A stretch of DNA of 64,000 bases from JBEHWX01 sp048498995 (GCA_048498995.1 JBEHWX010000019.1:17093-81092), one strand, 5' to 3'. Positions 17,386 to 26,438 are shown, numbered from the stretch's first letter. The notes: a model not told the origin generated them from the sequence alone. Translations and numbers: made by a program.

Positions 17386-17413
17386 CCAGAAGAAACGTGG
17401 CCGGAGCGGATGC

Positions 17414-17437
17414 GCGATGCGGAGCGCGATGCGGAGC
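17414..17437. repeat. 12-bp tandem duplication
   Basis: GCGATGCGGAGC is present twice in tandem (17414-17425, 17426-17437), 28 bp downstream of the DUF4097 gene stop and before the Nudix gene. It is another short duplication close to a gene end. Confidence 0.65.
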
Positions 17438-17493
17438 GCGCTCGGCGGAGATCGGCCGGCAATCGGAACCAACGGACTATCGAACGGGCTCAC

Positions 17494-17940
17494 ATGGTAC
17501 AGGCAACGATCATCGTCAACATCGCGATCGTGGAGGGGGACCGGCTGCTGCTGGTGCAGGAAGGGAAGGACTACTGCCGCGGACAGTGGGGGCTTCCCGG
17601 CGGACGCGTCGAGCCGGGGGAGCGCCTGGCCGACGCCGCGCTGCGCGAGGTGACCGAGGAGACCGGCCTGAGCGTGGAGCTCGACGGCATCGTGCGGATC
17701 AGCCGCTACACCACCGCGCGCAACAACCACTGCATCGGCTTCACCTTCGGCGCCCGCCCGCTCGGCGGGGATCTGGTCGTCGATGGATCGGAGATTCTTC
17801 GGGCCTCCTGGATCTCCTTCGTCGACCTCGGGATTCTGCCCGACGCGGAGCTCCGCTCCCCGGCCGTCTTCCGCGCGATTCTCGACGACGTGATGGCCGG
17901 CCGGCGGCTTCCGTTCAATTTGCTCTACGATGTGCCGTGA
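17494..17940 (+). CDS. Nudix hydrolase
   Basis: The 148-residue protein contains a complete Nudix box at residues 37-59: GRVEPGERLADAALREVTEE followed by TGL. This fits GX5EX7REUXEEXGU, with the Mg2+-binding Glu residues present. It also has the usual preceding strand LLLVQEGK and QWGLPGG. Nudix enzymes hydrolyse nucleoside diphosphates linked to another group; length and composition suit an 8-oxo-dGTP or NDP-sugar type, but the substrate cannot be told. The ATG at 17494 is chosen because homology begins at MVQATIIVNIA; upstream in-frame codons read a repeat. Confidence 0.92.
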   Translation: MVQATIIVNIAIVEGDRLLLVQEGKDYCRGQWGLPGGRVEPGERLADAALREVTEETGLSVELDGIVRISRYTTARNNHCIGFTFGARPLGGDLVVDGSEILRASWISFVDLGILPDAELRSPAVFRAILDDVMAGRRLPFNLLYDVP

Positions 17941-17951
17941 TGTCTAAGTAG

Positions 17952-17958
17952 TATATTG
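17952..17958 (+). promoter_or_regulatory. TAnnTTG promoter element (TATATTG)
   Basis: TATATTGCG lies 12 bp after the Nudix stop and 107-113 bp upstream of the small membrane protein at 18065, in a locally AT-richer stretch. The box recurs upstream of other genes in the window. Confidence 0.4.
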
Positions 17959-18064
17959 CGTTTTGATAATCCGTCGGCGGGTCCCATTGTTGTCGGCGCA
18001 GTTATCCCCCCTGGGAAGGTGTGTCCAGCCCCTCCCTATCTGTCAGTATTCATCCCGAAGAGCA

Positions 18065-18373
18065 ATGTCGCGTTCCCGCACATCCACACGGAAGTGGGGC
18101 AAAATCCTGCTATGGGCCTCCGTTTCCGTTGGACTCGTCCTGATTGCGGACGGCGTCTATTATCTCATTCCGGCCGAACGGGTCTCCCGTTCGCTGGTGC
18201 CATTCAACTGGGCAATCCTGGCCGCCTACGGAGTCGTCCTGGTCTGGTCGCTCATCTATCTCGTGCGTGGGATATCACGTCGTGATTTCACCACGCTCAT
18301 CCCGTTCATCATCAACATACTCTCGATCGTCGTCTACATGCTCACCTCGGTGGTCGAGCAGATGGGTGATTGA
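18065..18373 (+). CDS. Small membrane protein with three predicted helices
   Basis: The 102-residue product starts MSRSRTSTRKWGKILLWASV, a basic N-terminus that should stay inside the cell. It contains three hydrophobic helices (LLWASVSVGLVLIADGVYYL, WAILAAYGVVLVWSLIYLV, TLIPFIINILSIVVYMLTSV). GAAGAG about 6 nt before this ATG supports the start; the open frame continues 102 bp upstream without family-like sequence. I do not recognise the family. Confidence 0.6.
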   Translation: MSRSRTSTRKWGKILLWASVSVGLVLIADGVYYLIPAERVSRSLVPFNWAILAAYGVVLVWSLIYLVRGISRRDFTTLIPFIINILSIVVYMLTSVVEQMGD

Positions 18374-18498
18374 CGCATAGGCGCATCGGGTCCGGCCTGG
18401 CCGAATCCGGCGCGCATGGATCCCCGGCGACGCGGCACGGGAATGGCCGATGACTTCCGAGCGTCCGCCGACGCCTCGATCGATCAACCTCGATACCC

Positions 18499-19419
18499 GT
18501 GCCCATGACGCCGAGCACACCCACGACCGCATCACGGCTTGCCATAGCCGCCGCTTCCGGCGGCTTCAAGTGCATCTTCGTTCACGGCGTGCTGGCCGCG
18601 CTGGAAGCCGGAGGCGTGCGCGCTGCCGCCTATGCCGCCGCGTCCGCATCGGTGATTCCGACCGCCGCGGCCGCCGTGGGCCGGGCCGGTCGGATCGGCA
18701 CGGAGTACTGGCATCGCGGCGCGGCGATTCTTCGGGAGCCGGGACGCGGCATGAGCGACCTGGTGCTCGGCGGCCTGGCCGCGTATGCTCCCCTGCTCCG
18801 TCCGGAGCTCTTTGCCGAGGGAGCGCCACGCTTCCTGATCGGCGCGAGCGCCGTGCTCACCGCGACCGCCGCCGAACAGACGCAGGGGGAGCGACCGACC
18901 GCGATCGGACGCCGGCTGCTGCTGGAGATCGCCCGGGGGGATCGGAGCTGGGTGGAGGAGCATCTGCGCCACGAGCTGTTCGACACCGACGCCGCCGAGG
19001 GGGCGCCGCGGCTGACGCCGGAGAACTTCGACGAGGTTGCCTACGCCTCCTCGCGCATGCTCCACGCTTGGAAGGTGCCGGCCACCATCGAGGGGCGTCC
19101 GTACATCGACGCCAGCTACACCTGCTCGTGTCACGCCGAGGAGCTTTCGCGTCTGGGATACGGGATCGTGGTGGCGATCGGCACCGAGCCGGGGGAGCTT
19201 CATCGCGATCTCTTCGCCGACGTCCGCCTGTGCGATCGCGTCGGCCATGGGCGGCTGCACGTGGTGCTCCCGACGGTCGACACGAAGGTGATGGGAGTCG
19301 ACTTCACGCGCGCCACGGCCGAGGGGATCGAGCTCCTGTTCCGGCACGGGATCGAGCGTGGCGAGGAGCTTCTGGCAACGCTCGATCTTTCGGAGACTAC
19401 ATCGACCGCATCCCCATGA
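18499..19419 (+). CDS. Diverged patatin-like protein with altered catalytic motifs
   Basis: A 306-residue protein without a signal peptide. The N-terminal IAAASGGFKCIFVHGVLAAL aligns with the patatin oxyanion-hole region (GGGxxG...HxGVLxxLE). The nucleophile elbow GxSxG reads AASAS, and the DG(G/A) motif appears as YIDASY. The Ser and Asp are kept but the glycines are lost, so lipase activity is doubtful. Residues ~85-190 are helical, followed by strands (GYGIVVAIGTEP, RLHVVLPTV) that fit the fold. Its stop overlaps the start of the DUF885 peptidase (ATGA). The patatin assignment is moderate; it could also be a non-catalytic relative. Confidence 0.6.
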   Translation: MPMTPSTPTTASRLAIAAASGGFKCIFVHGVLAALEAGGVRAAAYAAASASVIPTAAAAVGRAGRIGTEYWHRGAAILREPGRGMSDLVLGGLAAYAPLLRPELFAEGAPRFLIGASAVLTATAAEQTQGERPTAIGRRLLLEIARGDRSWVEEHLRHELFDTDAAEGAPRLTPENFDEVAYASSRMLHAWKVPATIEGRPYIDASYTCSCHAEELSRLGYGIVVAIGTEPGELHRDLFADVRLCDRVGHGRLHVVLPTVDTKVMGVDFTRATAEGIELLFRHGIERGEELLATLDLSETTSTASP

Positions 19420-21224
19420 GGACGTATCGCCCCGCACTTCTGCTCCTGCTTCCGGTCGCGCTTCTCTGCCATGGCTGCGCCTCGTCGTCACGTCCGGTGC
19501 TCCCATCGCCGGGAGCTCGCTCGGACGCGGCCGGCAGCCGCGTCGGTCAGTTCTTCGAGGAATATTTCAACACCTACCTCCAGTTCGATCCCCTTCTTGC
19601 CTCGCAGATCGGCGAGACCAGCTACAACGATCAGCTCGCGATCGACATCAGCGAGGAGTACCGCTCGCAGATCGGCCACTTCTATCAGCGCTATCTCGAG
19701 AAGCTGGCGCGGCTCGACACTTCCGGCATCAACGAGCGGGACCGCGTCAGCTGCCAGGTGCTCCGCCGCGAGCTGACCCGGTCGCTGGACGGACTTCGCT
19801 ATCCGACGCACCTGCTGCCGATCGACCAGCTCGGCTCCCTGGCCGTCCGGTTTCCGCTGCTCGGCTCCGGCGCGGACGTCCATCCCTTCCGCGTGCCGGG
19901 GGATTACGACGACTTCGTTGCCCGCGCCTATGCCTTCGGCGTCTGGGTGGATACCGCGATCGCGAACATGCGGCGCGGCGTGGAGCTCGGCGTGGTACAG
20001 GCCCGGCCGGTGATCGAACGGACGCTGCCGCAACTGGAGGCGCAGATCGTCGACGACCCGACCACCAGCGTGTTCTACACGCCGATACGCCAGATGCCGC
20101 AGAGCTTCAGCGACGCGCAGCGGACGCGGCTTGCCGACGCCTACCGCCGGATGATCGCCGAACAGATCGTCCCCACCTACCGGAGGCTCGTCGAGTTTCT
20201 GAGGCGCGAATATCTCCCGAAGTGCCGCGACCGCGCCGGGATGAGCGCGTTGCCCGGAGGGGACGCGTGGTACGAGTATCTGGTCCGCTTCTACACGACG
20301 AGCGAGGTGCCGATCGATTCACTCTTCCTCCGCGGCATGGCCGAGTCCGAGCGGATCCAGAAGGCGCGCCAGGCGATCTTCGCGCGCGTGGGGGCCACCA
20401 GCGACTTCGAGTTCCGACAGAAGGTGCTGGAGCATTACCCGCTCTACGGCACGCGCGACTCGCTCGTGGCCGCCTACACGCTGCTGAAGGGGCGCGTGGA
20501 GCGGGCGCTGCCGATACTCTTCACCAGAATCCCCCGCGCGGACTTCGAGGTGCGCGCCGTGGAGGAGTATCGCGAGGCATCGTTCCCCTCCCACTACGTC
20601 CCGCCGCCGCCGGACGGCTCCCGGCCCGGCATCTTCTACGTGAACGCCGGACGCACCGCCACCGCTCCGCAGCCGGTGGTCGAATCCCTCTTCCTCCACG
20701 AGGCGATCCCCGGACATCACCTCCAGCTGGCGCTGCAGGTGGAGCAGACCATGCTGCCGAAGTTCCGGCGCTTCGGATACTACGGCGCGTTCATCGAGGG
20801 ATGGGGACTCTACGCCGAGTCGCTCGGCTCCGATCTCGGTCTGTATACCGACATCTTCCAGTCCTATCTCCGCCTCGGCGCGGAGCTCGGCCGGGCCAAG
20901 CGCCTGGTGGTCGATATCGGGCTGCATCGGAAGGGATGGTCCCGCTCGGAGGCCATCGATTTTCTGATGCGGGGGGGCGGCATGGAGCGGGCGCAGGCGG
21001 AGGCCGAGGTGGATCGCTACATCGCGATGCCGGGGCAGGCGCTCTCCTACAAGGTCGGCGAGATGGAGATCAACGAGCTGAAGACCCGCGCGCAGCGCGC
21101 GCTCGGGGAGGATTTCGATCTCCGCGCCTTCCACGACGAGCTGCTCGGCGACGGCGCCCTGCCGCTGGACCTGGTGGAGCAGAAGATCGAAGCGTGGATC
21201 GGACGGCAGGCCGAGACGCAGTAG
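19416..21224 (+). CDS. DUF885-family zinc-peptidase-like lipoprotein
   Basis: The 602-residue precursor has a lipoprotein signal (LLLLLPVALLCHGCASS). The DUF885 signatures are clear: ESLFLHEAIPGHHLQLALQ (an HExxxH-type zinc site near residue 430), FIEGWGLYAESLGSDLG about 40 residues later, and PGQALSYKVGEMEI near the C-terminus. Family members are putative metallopeptidases, often lipid-anchored. The start overlaps the patatin-like gene stop by 4 nt (ATGA), so the two are translationally coupled. The stop codon region is duplicated by a 42-bp tandem repeat. The peptide substrate is unknown. Confidence 0.9.
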   Translation: MRTYRPALLLLLPVALLCHGCASSSRPVLPSPGARSDAAGSRVGQFFEEYFNTYLQFDPLLASQIGETSYNDQLAIDISEEYRSQIGHFYQRYLEKLARLDTSGINERDRVSCQVLRRELTRSLDGLRYPTHLLPIDQLGSLAVRFPLLGSGADVHPFRVPGDYDDFVARAYAFGVWVDTAIANMRRGVELGVVQARPVIERTLPQLEAQIVDDPTTSVFYTPIRQMPQSFSDAQRTRLADAYRRMIAEQIVPTYRRLVEFLRREYLPKCRDRAGMSALPGGDAWYEYLVRFYTTSEVPIDSLFLRGMAESERIQKARQAIFARVGATSDFEFRQKVLEHYPLYGTRDSLVAAYTLLKGRVERALPILFTRIPRADFEVRAVEEYREASFPSHYVPPPPDGSRPGIFYVNAGRTATAPQPVVESLFLHEAIPGHHLQLALQVEQTMLPKFRRFGYYGAFIEGWGLYAESLGSDLGLYTDIFQSYLRLGAELGRAKRLVVDIGLHRKGWSRSEAIDFLMRGGGMERAQAEAEVDRYIAMPGQALSYKVGEMEINELKTRAQRALGEDFDLRAFHDELLGDGALPLDLVEQKIEAWIGRQAETQ

Positions 21225-21296
21225 CCGAGACGCGGTAGCGGAGGCGCGGTTGCGGAGACGCAGTAGCCGAGACGCGGCAGCGGAGGCGCGGCGGCG
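21213..21296 (+). repeat. 42-bp tandem duplication spanning the DUF885 stop codon
   Basis: Two 42-bp units (21213-21254, 21255-21296) are near-identical. Each begins GAGACGCAGTAG, so the in-frame TAG is reproduced 42 bp further on. The unit itself is built of shorter GAGACGC/GAGGCGC steps. Confidence 0.8.
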
Positions 21297-21470
21297 CTCC
21301 GAGGGCGATTCGACGCGAGGAGCCGGGGCCGTGGAAGTTCCGCGGGAATTTCGTTCCTTTGAGCGCCGGAGCGCGGCCATCGGTCGGCGCTCCATGGACC
21401 AGATCACCTCCTCACGGCCGCCCGGCCCGCCCAGCGGGCATCGACGGCTTCGCGAACCGATCTCATCGAC

Positions 21471-22127
21471 ATGCCCGAATCGCCGATCCTCGGCTGGCCC
21501 GAATACATGGAGCTGCTGGCCGGCCTTCTCGCGCTGGTCAACCCGATCAGCTCGGTTCCGATCTTCCTGAGCCTCACGCGGGCGCACTCCCCGAGGCATC
21601 GGGCGAGGATCGCGGCGGTCGCCGCCATGTCGGCCGGCATCGTGCTTCTGGTGGCCCTTTTCCTCGGCGAGATCGTGCTGCATGCCTTCGGCATCGGGAT
21701 CGATTCCTTCCGCGTCGCCGGCGGCATCCTGATCCTGCTGATCGCGCTGTCGATGATGCAGTCGAGCACGCAGGGGGGCGCGGCGGCCAAGGGGGCCGAG
21801 GAGTCCGTGGCGGTCGACGAGGGGACGGCGCTCGGCGTGGTTCCGCTGGCGATTCCGATCCTGGTGGGCCCCGGCGCGATGAGCACCGTGATCGTCTACG
21901 CGCACCGCGCCACCAGCCCCATGCACTACGTGCTGATCACCGCGGCGATCGTATCGCTCAGCGCGCTGATCTACCTGAGCTACCGCTTCGCGCCGGCCAT
22001 CGGCCGGCTTCTCGGCACCACCGGCATGAACGTTCTCTCCCGCGTGATGGGGCTGATCATCGCCGCGGTGGCCATCGAGTTCATCGTCGACGGCCTTTCG
22101 GCGCTCTTCCCCGGCCTGGCGCACTGA
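21471..22127 (+). CDS. MarC/YhgN-family membrane protein
   Basis: A 218-residue protein with six hydrophobic helices. It shows family sequences LLALVNPISSVPIFLSLT near the N-terminus (the NP motif in helix 1), FRVAGGILILLIALSMMQ, and VPLAIPILVGPGAMSTVIVY, with the conserved AxPxxxGPG signature. MarC proteins were once linked to multiple antibiotic resistance, but the role is undefined. The gene stands alone between the DUF885 and tyrosinase genes. Confidence 0.92.
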   Translation: MPESPILGWPEYMELLAGLLALVNPISSVPIFLSLTRAHSPRHRARIAAVAAMSAGIVLLVALFLGEIVLHAFGIGIDSFRVAGGILILLIALSMMQSSTQGGAAAKGAEESVAVDEGTALGVVPLAIPILVGPGAMSTVIVYAHRATSPMHYVLITAAIVSLSALIYLSYRFAPAIGRLLGTTGMNVLSRVMGLIIAAVAIEFIVDGLSALFPGLAH

Positions 22128-22290
22128 ACCGGGTCGCCGGGGAAGCATATCGCGACACGATCCACCGGGGTTCCGGCATCGACGCGGAGAGATCACCGAG
22201 ACGACATCGTCACGCCGGCACGCTCCATCCGGCGACCTCCCCGACCGGCGTTCACGCCGGCGCATGTTCAACCCTCATCACGTTCCCGTC

Positions 22291-23376
22291 ATGACACGAC
22301 GCAGCCAGCCGGCACGCCCGGCCCGATGGCTCCTCGCCGGAGCGATAGCCGTGGCAACGCTCTCCCTCGGGGCCTGCTCCTCCGATCCGATCTCCACGCC
22401 GCTCCCCCACACCGTGCTGGTCCGCAAGAACGTGCGGCAGCTCACCGCGACCGAGGTCGCCGATCTGGTGGCCGCCATCAAGAAGCTGAAGGAAGTTCCC
22501 TCCCCATACCGTCCCGAGCTGAGCTACTACGATCAGTTCGTGATGTGGCACCGGAACGCGTTCTACTGCGACACCAACGCGGCGCACATGGGCCCGGCGT
22601 TCCTCCCCTGGCACCGTCAGTTTCTCCTGATGTTCGAGCATGCCCTCACCTCCGTCAGCGGCAAACAGATCACCCTCCCCTACTGGGACTGGACCGACGA
22701 GGCAGGACGCCAGCGGATCTTCAGCGACGATCTGCTCGGCGGCGACGGCGATCCGTCGCAGGGGCACGCGGTGACGACCGGCCCGTTCAAGAAGGGGGCG
22801 TGGGAGCTGAAGGTGTTCGATCAGAACGCCTCCGACTCGCTGCACATCCCCTGGCTGGTCCGCGGCTTCGGGCAGTTCCCCGGCATCTCGCTTCCGACGA
22901 AGGCCCAGATCGACTCGGCGATCGCCCTGCCGGCCTACGACGCGGCTCCCTGGAACGCGACGGTGCCGGCGGTGGCCGGCTTCCGGAACTACATCGAGGG
23001 ATGGCGCGGCAATACCGGCGAGGACTGCGAGGATTCCCTGATGACGCCGCTGCATCATCACGGCAACGCCCACGTGATGCACAACGCCGTCCATCTCTGG
23101 ATCGCCGGCATGTTCGGCGACACGGCCGGAACGATCGCGCTGAACACGTCGCCGAACGATCCTGTGTTCTGGTTCATCCACGCCAACCTGGACCGGCTCT
23201 GGGAGGAGTGGCTGGACCAGCACGGCCAGACCTACGTGCCGGTGACCGGCGGCCCCTCCGGCCACAACCTGAACGACGCGATGTGGCCCTACCGGACGAT
23301 CGGGCTGACCGTCACACCGGCGATGATGCTCGACGAGAAGAAGCTCGGCTATGCCTACGACACGGAATCACCGTAG
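22291..23376 (+). CDS. Tyrosinase-like type-3 copper lipoprotein
   Basis: The 361-residue precursor has a lipobox (LSLGACSS). It carries two copper-binding regions of the tyrosinase/hemocyanin type. CuA spans the His residues of MWHRNAF, AAHMGPAFLPWHRQFLLMFE and the PYWDW strand. CuB is HNAVHLWIAG with SPNDPVFWFIHANLDRLWEE. Such enzymes oxidise phenols to quinones, sometimes for melanin-like pigments or peptide modification. Being lipid-anchored it would act in the periplasm or at the surface. The ATG at 22291 gives a normal signal peptide; one at 22264 adds nine residues. Neither has a clear Shine-Dalgarno. The copper-enzyme call is strong. Confidence 0.9.
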   Translation: MTRRSQPARPARWLLAGAIAVATLSLGACSSDPISTPLPHTVLVRKNVRQLTATEVADLVAAIKKLKEVPSPYRPELSYYDQFVMWHRNAFYCDTNAAHMGPAFLPWHRQFLLMFEHALTSVSGKQITLPYWDWTDEAGRQRIFSDDLLGGDGDPSQGHAVTTGPFKKGAWELKVFDQNASDSLHIPWLVRGFGQFPGISLPTKAQIDSAIALPAYDAAPWNATVPAVAGFRNYIEGWRGNTGEDCEDSLMTPLHHHGNAHVMHNAVHLWIAGMFGDTAGTIALNTSPNDPVFWFIHANLDRLWEEWLDQHGQTYVPVTGGPSGHNLNDAMWPYRTIGLTVTPAMMLDEKKLGYAYDTESP

Positions 23377-23531
23377 CCGCCATCGAGCGCGCGCATGAGA
23401 TCCTTCCGGCATCCGCTGGCTCCCCTGCATCCGCGAGGAGCCCCGGGATGCCGGAGGGTTGCTCTCTCACGGCACTACCATCAGCCCGACGACACCCCAT
23501 CACGTCACGGAAAAGAGCAAGAGAGAAGAGA

Positions 23532-24134
23532 ATGACCCAGCGGGAGATCTTCGAGCGGCAGTACCGGATGGCCGACGACGGCATGCTCGCCGACGCGATG
23601 ATCGCGGCCACGCGGACCCCCCTTTCGGAGGATGCGCGCGCGGCGCTGGAGGGGGAGATCGACCGGCGGGGATTGCGGGAGCGGGTGGATGCGATGTTCA
23701 GGCTGATGACGGCGCCCCAGGACCCGGCGCTCGCGCTGGAGCTCGCCGCGACGATCGCCGCCCGGCCATGTCCGCACTGCGGCTCGAGCGCGGAGCCTCT
23801 GCGCGCGGCCGAAGCCTGGCGCGCTATCAGCGTGGTTGCCTTCACGACGCGTCGTCCTCGCGTGGCGATCGGATGCCGCGCCTGCCTCGACCGGAGGATC
23901 CGGAGCGCCTCGACGACCACGATGATCGCCGGCTGGTGGGCACTCCCCTGGGGGCCGATCAGAACACTCGAGGTGCTCCGCGCCAACCGCGCCACGCGAC
24001 GTGAGCTGGAGACCGAGGAATGGCCCGGGGAGATGCTCCTCTGGTACGCCACGACGCATGGTCCCCGGCTGATGTTCGAGGCCGGCCTCGACCCCGACTG
24101 GCGACCGGCGCGCGAGGTGGCGTTCACCGGATGA
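23532..24134 (+). CDS. Zinc-ribbon protein with a C-terminal membrane segment
   Basis: The 200-residue protein starts MTQREIFERQYRMADDGMLA, an acidic helical region. It has a CPHCGSS...CRACL four-cysteine site (residues ~75-125) that would bind one zinc, followed by a hydrophobic TTTMIAGWWALPWGPIRTLE stretch that may insert in the membrane. AGAGAAGAG lies just before the ATG. I do not recognise a named family, and its function is unknown. It is convergent with the STAS-like gene. Confidence 0.65.
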   Translation: MTQREIFERQYRMADDGMLADAMIAATRTPLSEDARAALEGEIDRRGLRERVDAMFRLMTAPQDPALALELAATIAARPCPHCGSSAEPLRAAEAWRAISVVAFTTRRPRVAIGCRACLDRRIRSASTTTMIAGWWALPWGPIRTLEVLRANRATRRELETEEWPGEMLLWYATTHGPRLMFEAGLDPDWRPAREVAFTG

Positions 24135-24195
24135 GCGGCGCGCGCTCACGTCGCGGACGCGCGGCGGACCGAGAGGCGATGCCGCGCGCGGCGGC

Positions 24196-24567
24196 TCAGG
24201 CCACGTCGCCGCCGAGCCATGCGATGGCCGCGGTCATGTCGCTGTAGAAGACGCGGTAGTCCCCTTCTCCGAAGGCAAGGCGGGCCAGATAGGCGAGCTT
24301 GGTGTTGGGAACCACGATCGCCCGGCGAAGGCTGATCGGCCCCATCTCCTCGTCGAGCTTCCGCTGAGAGAGCGGCACATCCACCGGCGGCGGAAGCATC
24401 TCGAGCGTGTCGTAGAGCACCTTGGAGCGGCCGGTATCCCGCACCAGCTCCAGCACCCGCTCCTGACATTCGCGCAGCAGGCTTTCGTTCGGCTCCCCCC
24501 GCATCCGCGCGATGATAAGGTCGCCGACCGGCTCGACCCACAACTGCCCCTGGAATGTGTGCTCCAT
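24196..24567 (-). CDS. STAS/SpoIIAA-like domain protein
   Basis: A 123-residue protein, MEHTFQGQLWVEPVGDLIIA at the start. The pattern beta-strand/'GDLIIARMRGEP'/helix/'GRSKVLYDTLEML' fits the SpoIIAA-like (STAS-type) fold found in lone anti-anti-sigma-like proteins. The C-terminus (RRAIVVPNTKLAYLARLAFG, RVFYSDMTAAIAWLGG) also fits. The ATG at 24567 is preferred over the longer upstream frame, which would cross the divergent promoter. No sigma-factor or kinase partner is adjacent, so the biological role is unclear. Confidence 0.65.
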   Translation of the reverse strand: MEHTFQGQLWVEPVGDLIIARMRGEPNESLLRECQERVLELVRDTGRSKVLYDTLEMLPPPVDVPLSQRKLDEEMGPISLRRAIVVPNTKLAYLARLAFGEGDYRVFYSDMTAAIAWLGGDVA

Positions 24568-24688
24568 GAGATTCGAAGATTGATTGGTACTCGTGGCGCC
24601 GGCACCGACGCCGGCACGGTGTGCGCAAACATAGCCAGCCGGCCGGAAGATCCGACGCGGGGAGTGTTCACATCGCCACGAAGGGAAG

Positions 24689-24717
24689 TTGATTTCATCG
24701 TTCGAACTACTACATTG
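24689..24717 (+). promoter_or_regulatory. Bacteroidota-type promoter: TTG-N19-TACATTG
   Basis: TTG at 24689-24691 and TACATTG at 24711-24717 are separated by 19 bp, the spacing of Bacteroidota -33/-7 promoters. The box is 52 bp upstream of the T9SS cargo start at 24769. This is the best-formed example in the window. Confidence 0.55.
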
Positions 24718-24768
24718 CGCTCCCCATCGCACTTCCATTCAGGCCATCCGGCCACATTCACAACACCC

Positions 24769-26289
24769 ATGAATCGTGTGCGAACCTTGTTCGTCGCGGC
24801 GCTGATCATTGCGCCCGGCATCACCGCGCACTCTCAAGCCGTCGTCGACTTCTGGGGAAGCCAGATCTCCAACGTGGACTTCCATGCCTCCAACATCGGC
24901 ATGTTCGCGTTCGACCCGACGCAGCAGACGGGCTTCATCTATCCGCGCGGATCGGGCATCTCCTACCTCTTCGGCACCGGACTCTGGTTCGGCGCCAAGC
25001 ATGGAGAAGCCGATTCCGTCCGAGGGGTCTTCACGACCTTCAACCCCAACGACGCCACCTCCCAGGCCTGGCCCGGCGAGATAGGTGTCGGCTCCCACAA
25101 CGCGCGGGGACTGCTGGCCCTCTCCGGACAGTACGACCACGCCACCGGCAAGCCGACCGTGGCCGGACGGGAGGACTGGCCGCTCTGGAGCACGACCAAG
25201 CTCGCGCCGCGCATGGCATTCCCCGGCATCTTCGAGCCGGACTCCACCGCGCGCCTCTCCGGCAGCCGCTACACCGCGCCGGCGTTCGTCCCCGGCGTCG
25301 ATGAACAGATCGTCGCACGGTTCAACGATGTCGCACTCGACCGGTATGGCTATACCCAGGAGATGCTCGAAGCCTCCGGCCAGCCGTTCGGACTCCAGAT
25401 CACCCAGAACATTTACGCGTGGGCGCAGCCTCCGTACGACAACTGCGTGATCGTTCAGTACCAGGTTATCAATGTCGGCGCCAAGCTGAGGCATTGCTAC
25501 ATCGGCCAGGTGACCGATCCCGACATGGGAAATCCGGGCAACGACCATCTGAACCTCTACGCGCAGGACACCTCCCTTCGAGCGATGGTGGCATGGACGC
25601 AGGCGGAAGGGACGTCGCATGGGCTGTTGGTCTCGTCGGCGATCGAGACTCCGGTGATCTCCGGCAAGGGCACGGTCGACAACAGCCAGCGAAGCTTCTA
25701 CGGCGCGCAGATGGGGATCAGCACGCTGCGCCTCCTCTCGGTGGTCGAGGATCCCACAAAGCCCTGGCAGCGCTACGACGTGATGGCCGAGCGACGCATC
25801 GACACGGCCACCGGGCCGGTCGACGTCAGGGCGCTGCAGGCCACCGGACCATTCGACCTTCTGCCGTTGGACACGGCGTACTTCGCGATTCTCTACGGCG
25901 TGTTCGACGGCACCTATCCGCCGTCGCCGGCCACGGCGCAGAAGATCGGCTCCACGATCCGCGAGCTGCGCAACCTCTATTACTTCGGCACCACCTCCTC
26001 GGTGGAGCTTGCCGATGCCGGAGCTTCCGGAGCCGCCATCGACGTGCTCCCGAATCCGGCCACGGACGCCGCCGTGATCCGCGGCCTGCTCCCGGGATCG
26101 GGTCCCGCCGAGATCTCCCTGTTCGACCCGCTCGGCCGAAGCGTGCTCGCGCCCCGGACGATCGAGACCGCCGACGGACGGTTCGCCGCGACGCTCGATC
26201 TCTCGGCGCTTGCCGACGGCGTCTACCTGGCGACGGTGCGAAGCGGCGGAACGGTCAGGAGCGTGAAGGTGGAGAAGCGCGCCCGATAG
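24769..26289 (+). CDS. Secreted protein with a T9SS type A sorting domain
   Basis: The 506-residue precursor has a signal peptide (MNRVRTLFVAALIIAPGITA, cleavage near HSQA). A body of about 400 residues of beta-rich sequence follows, beginning VVDFWGSQISNVDF and containing GLWFGAKHGEADSVRGV, typical of uncharacterised T9SS exoproteins in this clade. The C-terminal ~75 residues (IDVLPNPATDAAVI, GPAEISLFDPLGRSVL, LADGVYLATVRSGGTVRSVK) match the type A sorting domain, which directs secretion and cell-surface attachment. Function is unknown. A TTG-N19-TACATTG promoter precedes it and a 14-bp hairpin follows. Confidence 0.85.
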   Translation: MNRVRTLFVAALIIAPGITAHSQAVVDFWGSQISNVDFHASNIGMFAFDPTQQTGFIYPRGSGISYLFGTGLWFGAKHGEADSVRGVFTTFNPNDATSQAWPGEIGVGSHNARGLLALSGQYDHATGKPTVAGREDWPLWSTTKLAPRMAFPGIFEPDSTARLSGSRYTAPAFVPGVDEQIVARFNDVALDRYGYTQEMLEASGQPFGLQITQNIYAWAQPPYDNCVIVQYQVINVGAKLRHCYIGQVTDPDMGNPGNDHLNLYAQDTSLRAMVAWTQAEGTSHGLLVSSAIETPVISGKGTVDNSQRSFYGAQMGISTLRLLSVVEDPTKPWQRYDVMAERRIDTATGPVDVRALQATGPFDLLPLDTAYFAILYGVFDGTYPPSPATAQKIGSTIRELRNLYYFGTTSSVELADAGASGAAIDVLPNPATDAAVIRGLLPGSGPAEISLFDPLGRSVLAPRTIETADGRFAATLDLSALADGVYLATVRSGGTVRSVKVEKRAR

Positions 26290-26342
26290 GAGCCACGAGA
26301 TAGCCGTCGCGGACACATCGCGGCGGCGCGTTCACGAAACGA

Positions 26343-26373
26343 CAACGGCGGCCCGGAATCCGGGCCGCCGTTG
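26343..26373. terminator. Strong bidirectional terminator hairpin
   Basis: A perfect 14-bp GC-rich stem (26343-26356 with 26360-26373) closes a 3-nt loop between convergent genes. There is no T run on either side. Confidence 0.7.
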
Positions 26374-26404
26374 CTCATAGATGTCGGATGATATCGCGGG
26401 CGCC

Positions 26405-26438
26405 ACGCACGTCAGCGACGCGCGTCAACGACGTGCGT
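26405..26438 (-). terminator. Terminator-like hairpin at a gene end
   Basis: ACGCACGTC (26405-26413) pairs with GACGTGCGT (26430-26438), immediately after the minus-strand gene whose stop begins at 26438-26440. There is no T run. Confidence 0.45.
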
